The notes under the pieces: model-generated
Told to the model about the DNA's origin: nothing
The model's database searches: none
The model's input: only the letters and a program-made list of their open reading frames with translations
Translations under genes and position numbers: made by a program
Shown here: in pieces, positions 1 through 9,457 of the stretch
Layout of the letters: the number at the start of each line of letters is the position of its first letter
Numbering within the stretch: the stretch's first letter is position 1
Source: Pinus tabuliformis
Lineage: Eukaryota > Streptophyta > Pinopsida > Pinales > Pinaceae
Reading direction: 5' to 3'
Assembly (NCBI GenBank): GCA_031772625.1
Contig: CM062818.1
Coordinates: 215,071,742-215,135,741 of the forward strand
Length of the DNA stretch: 64,000 nt

Positions 1-39
1 GAATAACATGTAGTTCAGTGATATGACTTTCAAATAAAC

Positions 40-325
40 AGGCATGACAAGGTTTAAACTTTTCAATATGGATTTTATGGACATAATACTCTATGGTGGG
101 ACAAATTTTTTGGATATAATATTATTATTTTGAAATTTCATGGATGATAATGCTTATTATTATATTTGCATATCTTTATAGTTAGGCATGGCAAGGTTTA
201 AACTTTTCAATTTAGATTTTATGGACATAATACAAAGAGGAATTTTTTTTTAGATATAGTATTATTATTTTTCAATTTCATAAATAGTAATAATTATTAT
301 TATATTTACATATCTTTAAATTTAT
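40..325. repeat. Tandem duplication, about 144-bp unit, two diverged copies
   Basis: A unit starting 'aggcatgacaaggtttaaac' at 40 recurs at 184 as 'aggcatggcaaggtttaaac'. The same order of landmarks follows in each copy: 'gattttatggacataata', an AT-rich block, then 'catatctttata'. The copies differ by many substitutions and small indels, so the duplication is old. No coding potential is seen. Confidence 0.85.
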
Positions 326-545
326 ATTATGGATTTATCTTATTTTCATCTATTTATAAAAATTATTAACATAAACTTTATTGACATAATTATAACTTTA
401 TATAACTTTACCTAATATCAATACAAATTAATTAAAGTAAATTGATCAACTTAAAATATATTAAAATAAATTAAAATAAAATTATATCAATTAAATTTAT
501 AAATTTAAATAAATTTAAGAAAAATCAACCACTAAACATTCTCAG

Positions 546-801
546 CCTTAACAAATTTATTATAGACGCCCACCTACTCTTATTATAAACCATCCACTTC
601 TCTTAAAAAAAGCTACTTAGATATACAAATCTAACCTCATTTCAACTACTCCCATAGTAACATTTAATAAATACCTTAACAAGTTTATTATAACCTCCAA
701 CCTACTCTTATTATAAACCATCTACATCTCTTAGAAAAGCTACATAGATTAGATATACAAATCTAACGTCATTTCAACTTCTCCCAGAGTAATATTTAAT
801 G
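546..801. repeat. Tandem duplication, 128-bp unit, two copies
   Basis: 'ccttaacaaatttattata' at 546 recurs at 674 as 'ccttaacaagtttattata'. Both copies continue through 'cctactcttattataaacc', 'gatatacaaatctaac' and 'tcatttcaact' in the same order. The copies are similar, with scattered substitutions and a few small indels. No gene is seen in either copy. Confidence 0.85.
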
Positions 802-838
802 AATACTTATGTGTTTGCTTTGTGCATATATAAAATTT

Positions 839-983
839 ATATATATATATATTTATTCTAGTTAAGACTAACGTAAGTACCTACGGGGGATTTGAACCGG
901 TGACCTATCGCAAGGAGTGCCTTAACAACGCACCCATTCACCGTCAATCCAAAGCCCCGTGGGCTATATATATATATATAAAC
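839..983. repeat. Flanking (TA)n microsatellites
   Basis: Runs of TA at about 839-852 and 964-981 bracket the tRNA-like segment at 881-962. Because both flanks are TA repeats, a target-site duplication of the enclosed element cannot be defined. Confidence 0.8.
881..962 (-). repeat. tRNA-derived SINE-like head (minus strand)
   Basis: On the minus strand the segment contains 'ggttcaaatcc' (898 to 888), a full match to the Pol III B-box consensus GGTTCRANYCC. About 40 nt upstream lies a G-rich tract (about 938-928, 'tgggtgcgttg') that roughly fits an A box. The arrangement and T-arm-like end resemble tRNA-derived plant SINEs. It does not fold as a complete tRNA in my reading: no convincing acceptor stem or anticodon arm is visible. 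The flanks are TA microsatellites, a common SINE landing context. The family is not identified. Confidence 0.45.
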
Positions 984-2218
984 AATATATTTTTTTTTTA
1001 ATGGGTTAAATATTGATATTATTTATGTGGGGCACTCTAAGAATGTTAGAAAGAGTATAAAGTTTTGATGGTTGACATATATGTTGGAAAATGCATTATA
1101 TTCGAATGTGTGAGGAGAGATTGCTTAATTGACCTAGGATCAATTGACGATGAAGAGTTTTAGTGAGAATGTTACATCAAGTGGGGATGTTATGATTACT
1201 TTGTGTTAATGATGGCTTTACCTAAGTGGGTTTGCAATTCTAGAATGCTTCATGTTGGGTTAGGTAAAGCTAAAAAAATTTCTTGGCATTTTATGAACTT
1301 AAAAAAGAATTAGAAAGTGATGTGAATGTTTTTCCTTTTTGTATTTTTATTTAGGTTTGATGTTTTTGTATGGTCAATATTTTGATCGGGGAATTTCTAT
1401 TTTCACTAGATTCTACTATTTGAGCATTTGAAGAAAGATGGGAAGGATTTATCTAAGCATGTTTCTTTTTGGGTTCATAATTTTGTTAATAGTTTAAGTG
1501 TTCTTTACTTTTTATTAGGTTTTGATCCGTGGGACACAAGACAAGTTCCAAGCTCACCCTCTATTACTCATACGGCCATTTTCTTTCTCCTTTCACTCTA
1601 GATAAGTGATTATCGAACCCTCAAGAGAGTGTGGAATTTCTCCCCCCTATCACTAGCCCCTTTGCTTGTCATGACCAACTTGCTTGTTAAGGACTACCTG
1701 AAATCCAACAAAGGAAAATTGAGGAGGAGAAAGAGAGTTTCCCCTTGACCCTCTAATCACGAGATTCCCATTTCCATATAAGATTGGGTAGAGAAATATA
1801 CTCAACATTTAAAACATCTATTACAAGAAAATTTAGGAACAACAACAACATTAAGATTTCTCTTTCACTCAAATTGTAAAATATCACATATGTCTTCATG
1901 TATAATATTCTTCTATATACTATCCACTTGCCACTTTTCCTATACAACATTTAGTATCATTATTGATAATAATTTAAAATAAAATTATAATTTAATTAAT
2001 TTTTATGATTGATAAATAATACACATAAAAATTACTAATAATAATTTAAAATATAATTATAATTTAATTAATTTTATAATTGATAAATAATACACATAAA
2101 AATTAACAAAGTTATAAATTTATTTTAATATTATTATTATAACTAAGTTAATAAGTTTAAGCTTCCTTCATTCAATGTTTGTGTACCATAATTACTTCAT
2201 AAATTGAATCTAAATCGA
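984..2218. other. AT-rich intergenic stretch without a recognisable gene
   Basis: I see no ORF with homology-like features and no LTR ends. A short minus-strand ORF at 1753-1950 has low-complexity composition and no recognisable motif. The stretch includes the 70-bp duplication at 1966-2105 and lies downstream of the ZIP gene's stop codon. Confidence 0.7.
1966..2105. repeat. Tandem duplication, about 70-bp AT-rich unit
   Basis: 'ataataatttaaaat' followed by 'aattataatttaattaattt' and 'gataaataatacacataaaa' occurs twice in tandem, from about 1966 and about 2037, with few differences. Confidence 0.8.
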
Positions 2219-2365
2219 TTGACGATGTTCCTCTCACAGAAAATTTAATCCATTGTCATTGTCACTGTCACGAATACGAGGAAATGTAGACACAAAGATC
2301 GATCCAACCAAGAAATATATGATCAGATTCCCTACGGAATAGAGGTTATGTGAACTGCTGAAATT

Positions 2366-2680
2366 TCAAGCCCAGTTGGCGATCAAAGACATGGCCCCTA
2401 CACCTAACAAGAGAGCGATGTAAGAGCACAGCTGAAGTGCTCCATTCTTTTTCATTCGAGAAGAGTCGATAAAATCGGTAGCAAGAAGATCGACCAGAGC
2501 CATGTATATCAGAATTCCAGAAGACGCTGCATTAAATACTCCTTCAACAATCAGTGTCGTGCGGCTGTTCTCATTGTAAATCGACGAGATCCCAATACCC
2601 AATGCAATACCAAATGGCGTTGTCACAGCAAAGAAAAACGCCATCAGGATAACTGCTGCCGACTTATTCTTGAAACGCGC
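2366..2680 (-). pseudogene. ZIP gene exon 3 (TM6-TM8, C terminus)
   Basis: The open frame starts after the acceptor 'gagcag' (minus, ending at 2681) and ends in TGA at 2368-2366, 104 codons. It encodes 'FFFAVTTPFGIALGIGIS', a membrane helix, an 'IVEG' stretch, 'SSGILIYMALVDLLATDF' and the C-terminal helix ending 'SLIANWA'. These are the hallmark last three TM segments of plant ZIP transporters. I place the start at the splice acceptor, not at the Met at 2689, because it joins in frame to exon 2 and restores the family order 'GCIVQ' then 'ARFK'. Confidence 0.93.
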
Positions 2681-2788
2681 CTGCTCCACTCAAAAAGCAC
2701 AATATTCAACCAATCAACCTTATTATCAATGTAAATATTCCTGCTTCATACAAGTTGAATCTTTGAAGATTTAAGGGAGAAAAATTAC

Positions 2789-2816
2789 CTGAACGATGCA
2801 TCCACCAAGGTCCATT
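2789..2816 (-). pseudogene. ZIP gene exon 2, 3' part, including the left TSD copy
   Basis: On the minus strand this reads the tail of the TM5 region (M-D-L-G-G-C-I-V-Q) and ends at the donor 'cag|gtaatt' (exon edge 2789). It is separated from the rest of exon 2 by Copia-1. The intron to exon 3 is 2681-2788 (108 bp). Confidence 0.92.
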
Positions 2817-3238
2817 TGTTGGAACTACTACACACCTACATGCAGACTCTTAGTTAGAGCATGTGACTGCATGGAAGATTCCTTTTGCATGTTGGAACTA
2901 CTACACACTTACATGTAGACTCTTAGTTAGAGCATGGGATTGCATGCAAGATTCCTTTTGCATGATTTACTCCTTGATTTGCTCCTTCTTTAACTCCGCA
3001 ACTGACTAGTTATCTCCGGAACTTGTTGTAGGTGTTGAGTCCTCTCATTGATCACCACTATAGTGCATTACCTTGGGATCTTCACCCAGTGATGCTATAT
3101 CATGAGCATTGTAACATATTTTCGAATAAATCATTCTTCTCTTCTTTCGATTTTCTTTTAGTGTTTTTGCTTTGCAAAGCTGTGTGTTCAACCTTTACTA
3201 GCTAGATTCATCTGCGCAGATTTTCTAACGCATTTACA
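2817..3238 (+). repeat. Copia-1 5' LTR
   Basis: The LTR begins 'tgttggaactactacac' and ends 'catttaca'. Its first 146 bp are an internal tandem duplication of a 73-bp unit (2817-2889 and 2890-2962). An AATAAA-like polyadenylation signal lies near 3124. The primer-binding site follows without a gap. Confidence 0.96.
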
Positions 3239-3250
3239 TGGTATCAGAGC
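3239..3250 (+). promoter_or_regulatory. Copia-1 primer-binding site
   Basis: 'tggtatcagagc' lies directly after the 5' LTR. It is the classic copia PBS, complementary to the 3' end of initiator tRNA-Met. Confidence 0.95.
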
Positions 3251-3327
3251 CCACAGGTTGCTAGATAAAAGGCACACCAGTACTTTATTTTGCAAGTATT
3301 ACAACTTGGAGATCGAAGATTGACATA

Positions 3328-6300
3328 ATGGAGTCTCCCAAAGCATCGAGCCTAACACCGTAAAACTATCATGAATGGAAGGACCAAATGGTTCGATACC
3401 TTTGTCATAAAGGGTTGTACAGGATTACCATGGCTACAGAAGTGGAACCCACTTCAGCCATAGAGAAATCCAAGTACCTCAACTGTATGGATGAGGCCCA
3501 CGGATCCATATACATGTGCATCTCTCCAGAGTTGCAGTTTCATCTATCTGCCTGCAATACTCCCAATGAGATTTGGAAAAAGGTTGAAGATCTCTACGGG
3601 AAACAGGATGAGGTGAAAGGACATCTGCTCAAAGTGGAGCTGCTATCATTGGATCCACGGAACTATGACAGAATTCAAGATTTCTTCACCAAATATAATG
3701 ATCTATTGCTGCAACTCAAGGGTTGTGGAATTGACAAATCCAAGGAGGAGAGTCACCAAGTTCTCTCTATTATGTCAAAGCTCGAACCAGAATACTCCGT
3801 CTTTGTGTCTACATTTCATTCAGTAAGGCTCGCAACAGGTAAAACCTACACTATGCCTTCTCTCAAAGAATTTATGGAGTCCCTTATTTTTTAGCAAGAT
3901 AAACTCATTGGCATGTGGAAAATCAAACCTCCAAAAGCACATGCACTTGCTGTGCATGATGGCATCCACAATAAAAATCACAAATCTGATTCAAATCAGA
4001 AAAATCAGTAGCAAAAAGACAAAGGAAAAGCACATTCCCATCCAAAGAAGGAAGGGTACACCAAGCCCTTCAATGACTCCTCCGGCTCGAGAAATAAGAA
4101 AGGGAAGAAAGGAAACAGATGCACCTACTGTCAAAGAGGATTCCATCCAGAATCCTCTTGCATGAAGAAACAAATTGACCAAATAGCAGAAATCCTTCAG
4201 AAGTACAACCTTGGGGACCACATCCCTCAAGGCGCCAAGAAGAAAACTGAGGATCCGCCACACGGGAAAGGTAACAAATTTCATGCTTTAGTTGCAATTA
4301 ATTCTTCCCCTGATGCACGGATTATAGATTCTGGTGCATCACATCATATGGCTGCTGCAAAGGCAGTCTACTCCTCTTTGGATGCATGCAAAGGACCTCC
4401 CATCCTCATGGGAGATGACTCACCTATTGAGGTCACCGGAAAAGGTAGAGTTGAACTTTTACACGGAAGCTTTGAAGATGTGCTTCATGTTCCAAAACTT
4501 TCGGTAAACCTACTTTCAATTTATCTGATCACTCATTCCAGCACCAGAAAGAGAGTGGAATTCACTCTAGATGCAGTGAGCATATATGATCTACATAGCA
4601 ATTCCAAAATTGCAACTGGTCAGGTAAACAATGGAGCCAGACTGTATACATTTTCTGAATTTATTGAATCTAAATCCTCCTTATTGCTTACACATGCTGA
4701 TGATAGTAGTAGGCTTTGGCACGAGAGGTTTGGTCACTTAAATTACAGGTATATGCAACAGCTAAGCAAGAATGAGATGGTGGAAGGCTTGCCAAATATC
4801 AGTTTCTCCAAAGGAGTTTGTGAAGGGTGTGTTCTTGGCAAACATCCCAGAGAAAAGTTTGACACTGGCAAGACTCACAGAGCATCCTCTCCTCTAGATC
4901 TGATCCATAGTGATCTCATCGGGCCTTTTCCTCATCCTTCCATCAACAAAGCAAGGTATGTGCTTACATTTATTGATTATTTCTCACGGTATACTTGGGT
5001 GTATCTTCTCAAAAACAAATCTGAAGTTTTTGAGCACTTTGAAGATTTCAAAGCACTAGTTGAGACACAGTCAGAGAGAAAGATCAAAGCCCTCTGTACA
5101 GACAATGGGGGGGGAATATGTTAACACAACACTTCAGAACCTTTGACTTCAGTCCGGCATACATTTGCAGTACACGGTTCCATACACTCCGCAGCAGAAC
5201 GAAGTTGCTGAGAGAAAGAACCGATCTCTCAAAGAGATGGCTTCCTACATGTTGCATGCCAAGTCACTGCCTCATAAGCTCTGGGCTGAAGCACTTAATT
5301 GTGCTAACTACATCCAGAACAGATGTCCTCATAGGTCTGTCAAGGATCAGACCCCCTTTGAGGCTTGGAGCGGCACTAAACCAGAGGTCACTCACCTTCG
5401 TGTTTTCGACTCTCGAGCATGGGCCCGAATCCCCTCTGAAAAGAGGAAAGCTCTTGATCCACAGAGCATTGAGTGCATCTTTGTTGGATACCCTGATGGT
5501 GTGAAGGGATATCGACTCCTGATTCCCTCTACGTACAAGCTCATCATTGAGCGAAGTGTCAAATTTGAGGAAAGTCTCTCGCATGCACCTCAAGCGCCAC
5601 ATGCAGACACTTTTTATCTACCTCATGTCCGAGATGATGACTCAGTGCATTCAGATGCAGATACAGATCATGTAGATGCCGAGGAAGAGCATGCAGATGC
5701 AAAGACAGAGTCTTCAGATACAAATCTAGTGCATGCAAATGATGATCCACATCCAAGCCCAGATCGGGCTTCCAGCAGTGAGTCATATTCCCCTGCCATA
5801 AATCAGAGAACAAGGAGCTTACGTGAGATATATGCACAAGACCAACCAACTGCTAGAAATGGTCTTGTGGGGGATAATTATGATCTGTAGAGGACTAGCT
5901 CAGAGTTTATTGAGCCTCCTCTTGTCCTCACTGCCACTGAACCATCGCCCTCCTCGCATTGTCATTTGGTTCAGTCTTCTGATCCACAGTCTTATGCTGA
6001 GGCTGCTGGGCATCCATCTTGGGAGTCCGCCATGGAGGAGGAGTATAATTCCCTCCTCGAGAACCAAACTTGGGATCTGGTCCCCTTCCTTCAGGAAGGA
6101 AACTTGTCCGATGCAAATGGGTCTACAGGACCAAGAGTGCTGCAGATGGGAAAATCACCAGACGGAAAGCAAGGCTAGTAGCCAAAGGCTTCCAACAAGT
6201 GCATGGCATTGATTATGACGAGACCTTTGCTCCAGTAGCAAAGATGGATTCTATACGCCTTACACTTGCCATTGCGGCTGCCCAGCGGTGGGAAGTACAT

Positions 6301-7506
6301 CAGATGGATGTGAAGAATGCCTTTCTTCACGGAGACCTATCTGAGGAGATCTATGTGGAGCAGCAACATGGTTTCATTCAGGATTCATCTTTGGTCTGCA
6401 GACTAAAGAAATCTCTCTATGGCCTTAAGCAGGCCCCAAGAGCTTGGTACGCGAAGATGGATTCTTTTCTCTTATCACAAAACTTTGAAAGATGTAAGTC
6501 TGATCCGAATGTTTACATGATTAGGACACATGATTCTCTTCTTATCTTAGTTTTGTATGTAGATGATCTCCTAATCACTGGCAGCTCGGCTTCAGCCATT
6601 GCTACAGTCAAGAGGGCCTTGCATGATAGGTTCTTCATGACGGACATGGGTCCATTACACTTCTTTCTTGGTCTTGAGATCAGCCAGAATGCCACAGGCA
6701 TCAAACTCTCTTAGGCTAAGTATGCACGGGATCTCCTCGAGAGATTTAGCATGACTGACTGCAAGCCAACACCAACTCCTTTTCTGTCTGGGGTCTGCCT
6801 TGAGGATGGAGGTGACACTACATTAGTTGACAGCACTCTCTACCGACAGCTAGTGGGGAGCTTATTGTACCTCACCCACTCCAGACCAGATCTCTCATAT
6901 GCAGTAGGGGCAGTTTCTAGATACATGCAGGAGCCGCATGAGCTACACTGGAATGTTGCCAAGCGCATCCTCCGATATCTGCAGGGCACCATCACCTTCG
7001 GGATTCACTATGCAGCAGGCACTGCATTGAATCTCTTTGGCTTCATAGATTCTGATTGGGCAGGAGACAACATTGATCGCAAGTCCACCTCCGGATATTC
7101 ACTAAGTCCAGGATCTGGCCCTATCTATTGGTTGAGCAAGAAGCAGGCTGCTATTGCTCTCTCTTCAGCTGAGGCTGAGTACCGAGGAGTAGTCAACATC
7201 ACCATTCAGGCTCTGTGGCTACAGCACTTCCTCACTGAGTTGGGCGTCCAGTTCCACCAGCCCATTGTCATCTGGTGTGACAACCAGAGCACTCTCAAAT
7301 TTTGCAGGGATCCAGTACAGCGGCAACAGACGAAGCACATAGAGATCCATATGCACTACATCAGAGACTTAGTACATGATCAGGTCATTGATTTGTAGTT
7401 CTGTCCTTCAGCAGAATAGACTGCAGACATCTTCACCAAGACATTCACTGAGCAGAAGTTTCACTCTTTGCGTGATCGTCTTGGAGTGAAGGACACGATT
7501 GCTTAG
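3328..7506 (+). pseudogene. Copia-1 gag-pol polyprotein (decayed)
   Basis: One frame runs from ATG 3328 (start of gag) with stops at 3361 (TAA), 3892 (TAG) and 4009 (TAG). The zinc knuckle CX2CX4HX4C is at 4120-4161. Protease 'DSGAS' is at 4327-4341. The GAG-pre-integrase and integrase region ('LWHERFGHLNY', 'HSDLIGP', 'TDNGG') follows. A +1 shift lies in a run of eight G (5107-5114), with a stop at 5144. The rest of integrase ('TPQQNEVAERKN') is read in the next frame, with TAG at 5888. A one-base loss near 6082-6085 restores RT, with 'YVDD' at 6556-6567. TAG at 6712 precedes RNase H ('DSDWAGD', 'SSAEAEYRG'). TAGs at 7396 and 7417 precede the terminal stop at 7504. The product would have been the usual copia capsid, protease, integrase and reverse transcriptase; it is non-functional here. 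Confidence 0.95.
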
Positions 7507-7676
7507 CAACTATATTTTTCTTCCTCTTTTCTTTTGATTACATTGTAATTTGAGGGGGGGGTTTTCCCACAAGGTTTTCCCTCTTTCCTCAATTTTAGTA
7601 CAAGTTGCACTGTATTTTGGGTGACCTTTGGCCTTAGTTGCTAGGGCCCATTTTCTATTTTTCCCCATAGTGGTGT

Positions 7677-7685
7677 TCAGGGGGG
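7677..7685 (+). promoter_or_regulatory. Copia-1 polypurine tract
   Basis: A G-rich run ('caggggggg'-like) lies immediately 5' of the 3' LTR start at 7686. It is the expected plus-strand DNA priming site. Confidence 0.85.
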
Positions 7686-8107
7686 TGTTGGAACTACTAC
7701 ACACCTACATGCAGACTCTTAGTTAGAGCATGTGACTGCATGCAAGATTCCTTTTGCATGTCGGAACTACTACACACTTACATGCGGACTCTTAGTTAGA
7801 GCATGGGATTGCATGCAAGATTCCTTTTGCATGATTTACTCCTTGATTTGTTCCTTCTCTAACTCCGCAACTGACTAGTTATCTCCGGAACTTGTTGTAG
7901 GTGTTGAGTCTTCTCATTGATCACCACTATAGTGCATTACCTTGGGATCTTCACCCAGTGATGCTATATCATGAGCATTGTAACATATTTTCGAATAAAT
8001 CATTCTTCTCTTCTTTCGATTTTCTTTTAGTGTTTTTGCTTTGCAAAGCTGTGTGTTCAACCTTTACTAGCTAGATTCATCTGTGCAGGTTTTCTAACAC
8101 ATTTACA
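7686..8107 (+). repeat. Copia-1 3' LTR
   Basis: It has the same length (422 bp) and ends as the 5' LTR. It differs at about ten positions, mostly transitions, and has the same 73-bp internal duplication. It is followed by the right TSD copy 'ccatt' at 8108-8112. Confidence 0.96.
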
Positions 8108-8234
8108 CCATTCCTTCGAAAAATTGGTGAAATGATAAGGTTGCCACTAAAGGCCTAATTCTGTATGGACTTTCAGGTGCACCCAATGACATTCCAATAA
8201 TAACGGAGTGAGCAACGATACCCAACTCTAACAC
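8108..8234 (-). pseudogene. ZIP gene exon 2, 5' part (TM4 and start of TM5)
   Basis: The minus strand after acceptor 'tgtcag' (8237-8235) encodes '[19 protein letters not shown]', which is TM4 with the metal-binding histidine. It continues to 'HQFFEGM', the start of TM5, where Copia-1 interrupts the reading frame. The exon is too short and too broken to appear as a long ORF. It was recognised from the phase-0 splice to exon 1 and from the family motif order. Confidence 0.93.
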
Positions 8235-8324
8235 CTGACATTAACCATATTCCATTTGTGGTGTTAAATTTAATAATATGGTTATTGAAAGCTATACTTC
8301 AGAGTTTGAAGTTTAGATTTTTAC

Positions 8325-8948
8325 CTGCGCAATGACACGATAACGAATAGAGGAATCTTCATCTAGAGTATTGGATCCATGGGCGTGGCCATGTGTAGCA
8401 TGTGAGTGTGCATGAAGATGATTCTCATGTTCTGGGTCATTGCCGTCACCAGGAACTGTACCCTCATTACCTTTGTTTTGATTTCTAAAGTGGGAGTGCT
8501 CATAGTAACCAATGGCTAGAGCATCGACCATGAGAGTACAAATTGCAGACATCATTGCTATAAACCCAACAAAGGGGAAGTTTCCCCATGGATTTGTACT
8601 TAAGCATTCACTTGTAAGAGATTCGAAGGCATCAGGAAGAACATGAACGAAACCAGTAGCAAGAATCACACCGGCAGCAAAAGCCTTAATGACAAAGAAT
8701 ATGTTCTTATCAGGCCTTAAAGCAGAGAAAGTCCTGCCCAGAACATGCAAACATACCCCAATAGTACCTACCACAAGAATAGAAGGGAGTGCCCCAATCT
8801 TCAGATGGAGAGCTTCTGTCTTGTCTCTACATGCATTGTCTTTACCAGAGCAAGTATTATCATCTGCACCCGCAAAATTCACCATAGAACATAACATTAT
8901 GGCTAAACCAACTATGATGTATTTCATGGTTGCTGATGAATTTGCCAT
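8325..8948 (-). pseudogene. ZIP gene exon 1 (signal peptide, TM1-TM3, His-rich loop)
   Basis: The exon has 208 codons from ATG 8948 to the donor 'gcgcag|gtaaaa'. Residues 1-28 form a signal-peptide-like hydrophobic start ending 'FAGA'. A short Cys-containing luminal segment follows, then TM1 ('GALPSILVVGTIGVCLHVL'), TM2 ('FAAGVILATGFVHVLPDAF') and TM3. A variable cytosolic loop contains 'HENHLHAHSHATHGHAHG', the His-rich metal-binding motif of ZIPs. The last residues, 'RYRVIAQ', are the usual family exon boundary. A TATA-like box lies 62 bp upstream. Confidence 0.94.
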
Positions 8949-9009
8949 TCTTCACAACTAATTCTATCCAGAAAAGACTCCAGTGTTTGGTTAGCTACCA
9001 TCGCTCGTG

Positions 9010-9017
9010 CATAAATA
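9010..9017 (-). promoter_or_regulatory. TATA-like box of the ZIP gene, proximal copy
   Basis: The minus strand reads TATTTATG, 62 bp upstream of ATG 8948, so a start site about 30 bp downstream would give a 5' UTR of roughly 35 nt. An identical second copy lies at 9160-9167 because of the 150-bp duplication. Confidence 0.5.
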
Positions 9018-9159
9018 CCTTGCCATCACAAAGTTCAATTATTATTTCCTTCCAAACCAGGTCAGGTCTTCCGCCTAAAAGGCTATGGATACACATCCAA
9101 TGCCTAGCCAGTCCAAATAGTGTCCTCATAATATGTTTGGTTAGCTACCATCGCTCGTG

Positions 9160-9167
9160 CATAAATA
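9160..9167 (-). promoter_or_regulatory. TATA-like box of the ZIP gene, duplicated distal copy
   Basis: This is the same TATTTATG in the second 150-bp unit. It could give an alternative, 150-nt longer leader. That is inference only. Confidence 0.4.
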
Positions 9168-9384
9168 CCTTGCCATCACAAAGTTCAATTATTATTTCCT
9201 TCCAAACCAGGTCAGGTCTTCCGCCTAAAAGGCTATGGATACACATCCAATGCCTAGCCAGTCCAAATAGTGTCCTCATAATATCGCAAGTTGCAGTGTC
9301 TACCAAGTATTTTGGGGTCACCAAGTATTGCAATTTGTGGACATAAATTGTTTGGATGATCGGTCGGACTGGAACAATGGGAGG

Positions 9385-9457
9385 TAAACCAAACGACTTG
9401 ACTTTAGCGTTCTGTCGAAACCAAACGACTTGACTTTAAAAGTGAGGGTTCTGTCGA
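9385..9457. repeat. Short direct repeat
   Basis: 'aaaccaaacgacttgacttta' occurs twice, near 9386 and 9418, each followed by 'gttctgtcg'. No gene is associated. Confidence 0.75.

Larger units (their letters stand above)
2817..8107 (+). mobile_element. Copia-1: full-length Ty1/copia LTR retrotransposon
   Basis: The element is 5291 bp. It has two 422-bp LTRs (2817-3238 and 7686-8107) starting TG and ending CA. A primer-binding site abuts the 5' LTR and a purine tract abuts the 3' LTR. The internal order is gag, protease, integrase, RT, RNase H, which is the copia order. The target duplication 'ccatt' is perfect (2812-2816 and 8108-8112). By eye the LTRs differ at about 10 of 422 positions (2.4%), so the insertion is not recent. 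The polyprotein frame carries about eight stops and two frameshifts, so the element is dead. It lies inside exon 2 of the ZIP gene, in the opposite orientation. Confidence 0.97.
2366..8948 (-). pseudogene. ZIP-family metal (Zn/Fe) transporter gene disrupted by a copia insertion in exon 2
   Basis: The minus strand carries a three-exon ZIP/IRT-like gene: exon 1 at 8948-8325, a 90-bp intron, exon 2 (8234-8108 plus 2816-2789), a 108-bp intron, and exon 3 at 2680-2366. All junctions are GT-AG and all exons are phase 0 (208, 50 and 104 codons), giving about 362 residues, normal for plant ZIP proteins. Such proteins carry Zn2+/Fe2+ across membranes. The product has an N-terminal signal-peptide-like helix, TM1-TM3, a histidine-rich loop, TM4 with 'HSVIIG', TM5 with 'HQFFEGM', and TM6-TM8 ending 'SLIANWA'. 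The only lesion is Copia-1, inserted within the TM5 codons with a perfect 5-bp duplication. Reading into the LTR, translation stops two codons after 'EGM'. No other stop or frameshift is visible. One family glycine after 'EGM' is Asp here. Confidence 0.94.
8984..9283. repeat. Perfect 150-bp tandem duplication in the ZIP promoter
   Basis: Two units, 8984-9133 and 9134-9283, read as identical base for base ('tgtttggttagctaccatcg' through 'gtgtcctcataata'). They lie directly upstream of the ZIP start codon (minus strand) and each contains a TATA-like box. Because 150 is a multiple of three, a plus-strand ORF with repeated peptide runs through both units. I regard that ORF as incidental. Confidence 0.95.

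Noticed and set aside
40..801. Tandem repeats considered as a CRISPR-like or satellite array
   Set aside because: Only two long, diverged copies per unit, no short identical repeats with unique spacers, and a eukaryotic context.
881..962. Functional tRNA gene
   Set aside because: Only the B box is convincing. Acceptor stem and anticodon arm do not pair in my reading.
8930..9346. 138-codon plus-strand ORF with an internally repeated peptide
   Set aside because: It is created by the 150-bp tandem duplication (a multiple of three) in the ZIP promoter and partly overlaps ZIP exon 1 on the other strand. No protein family features.
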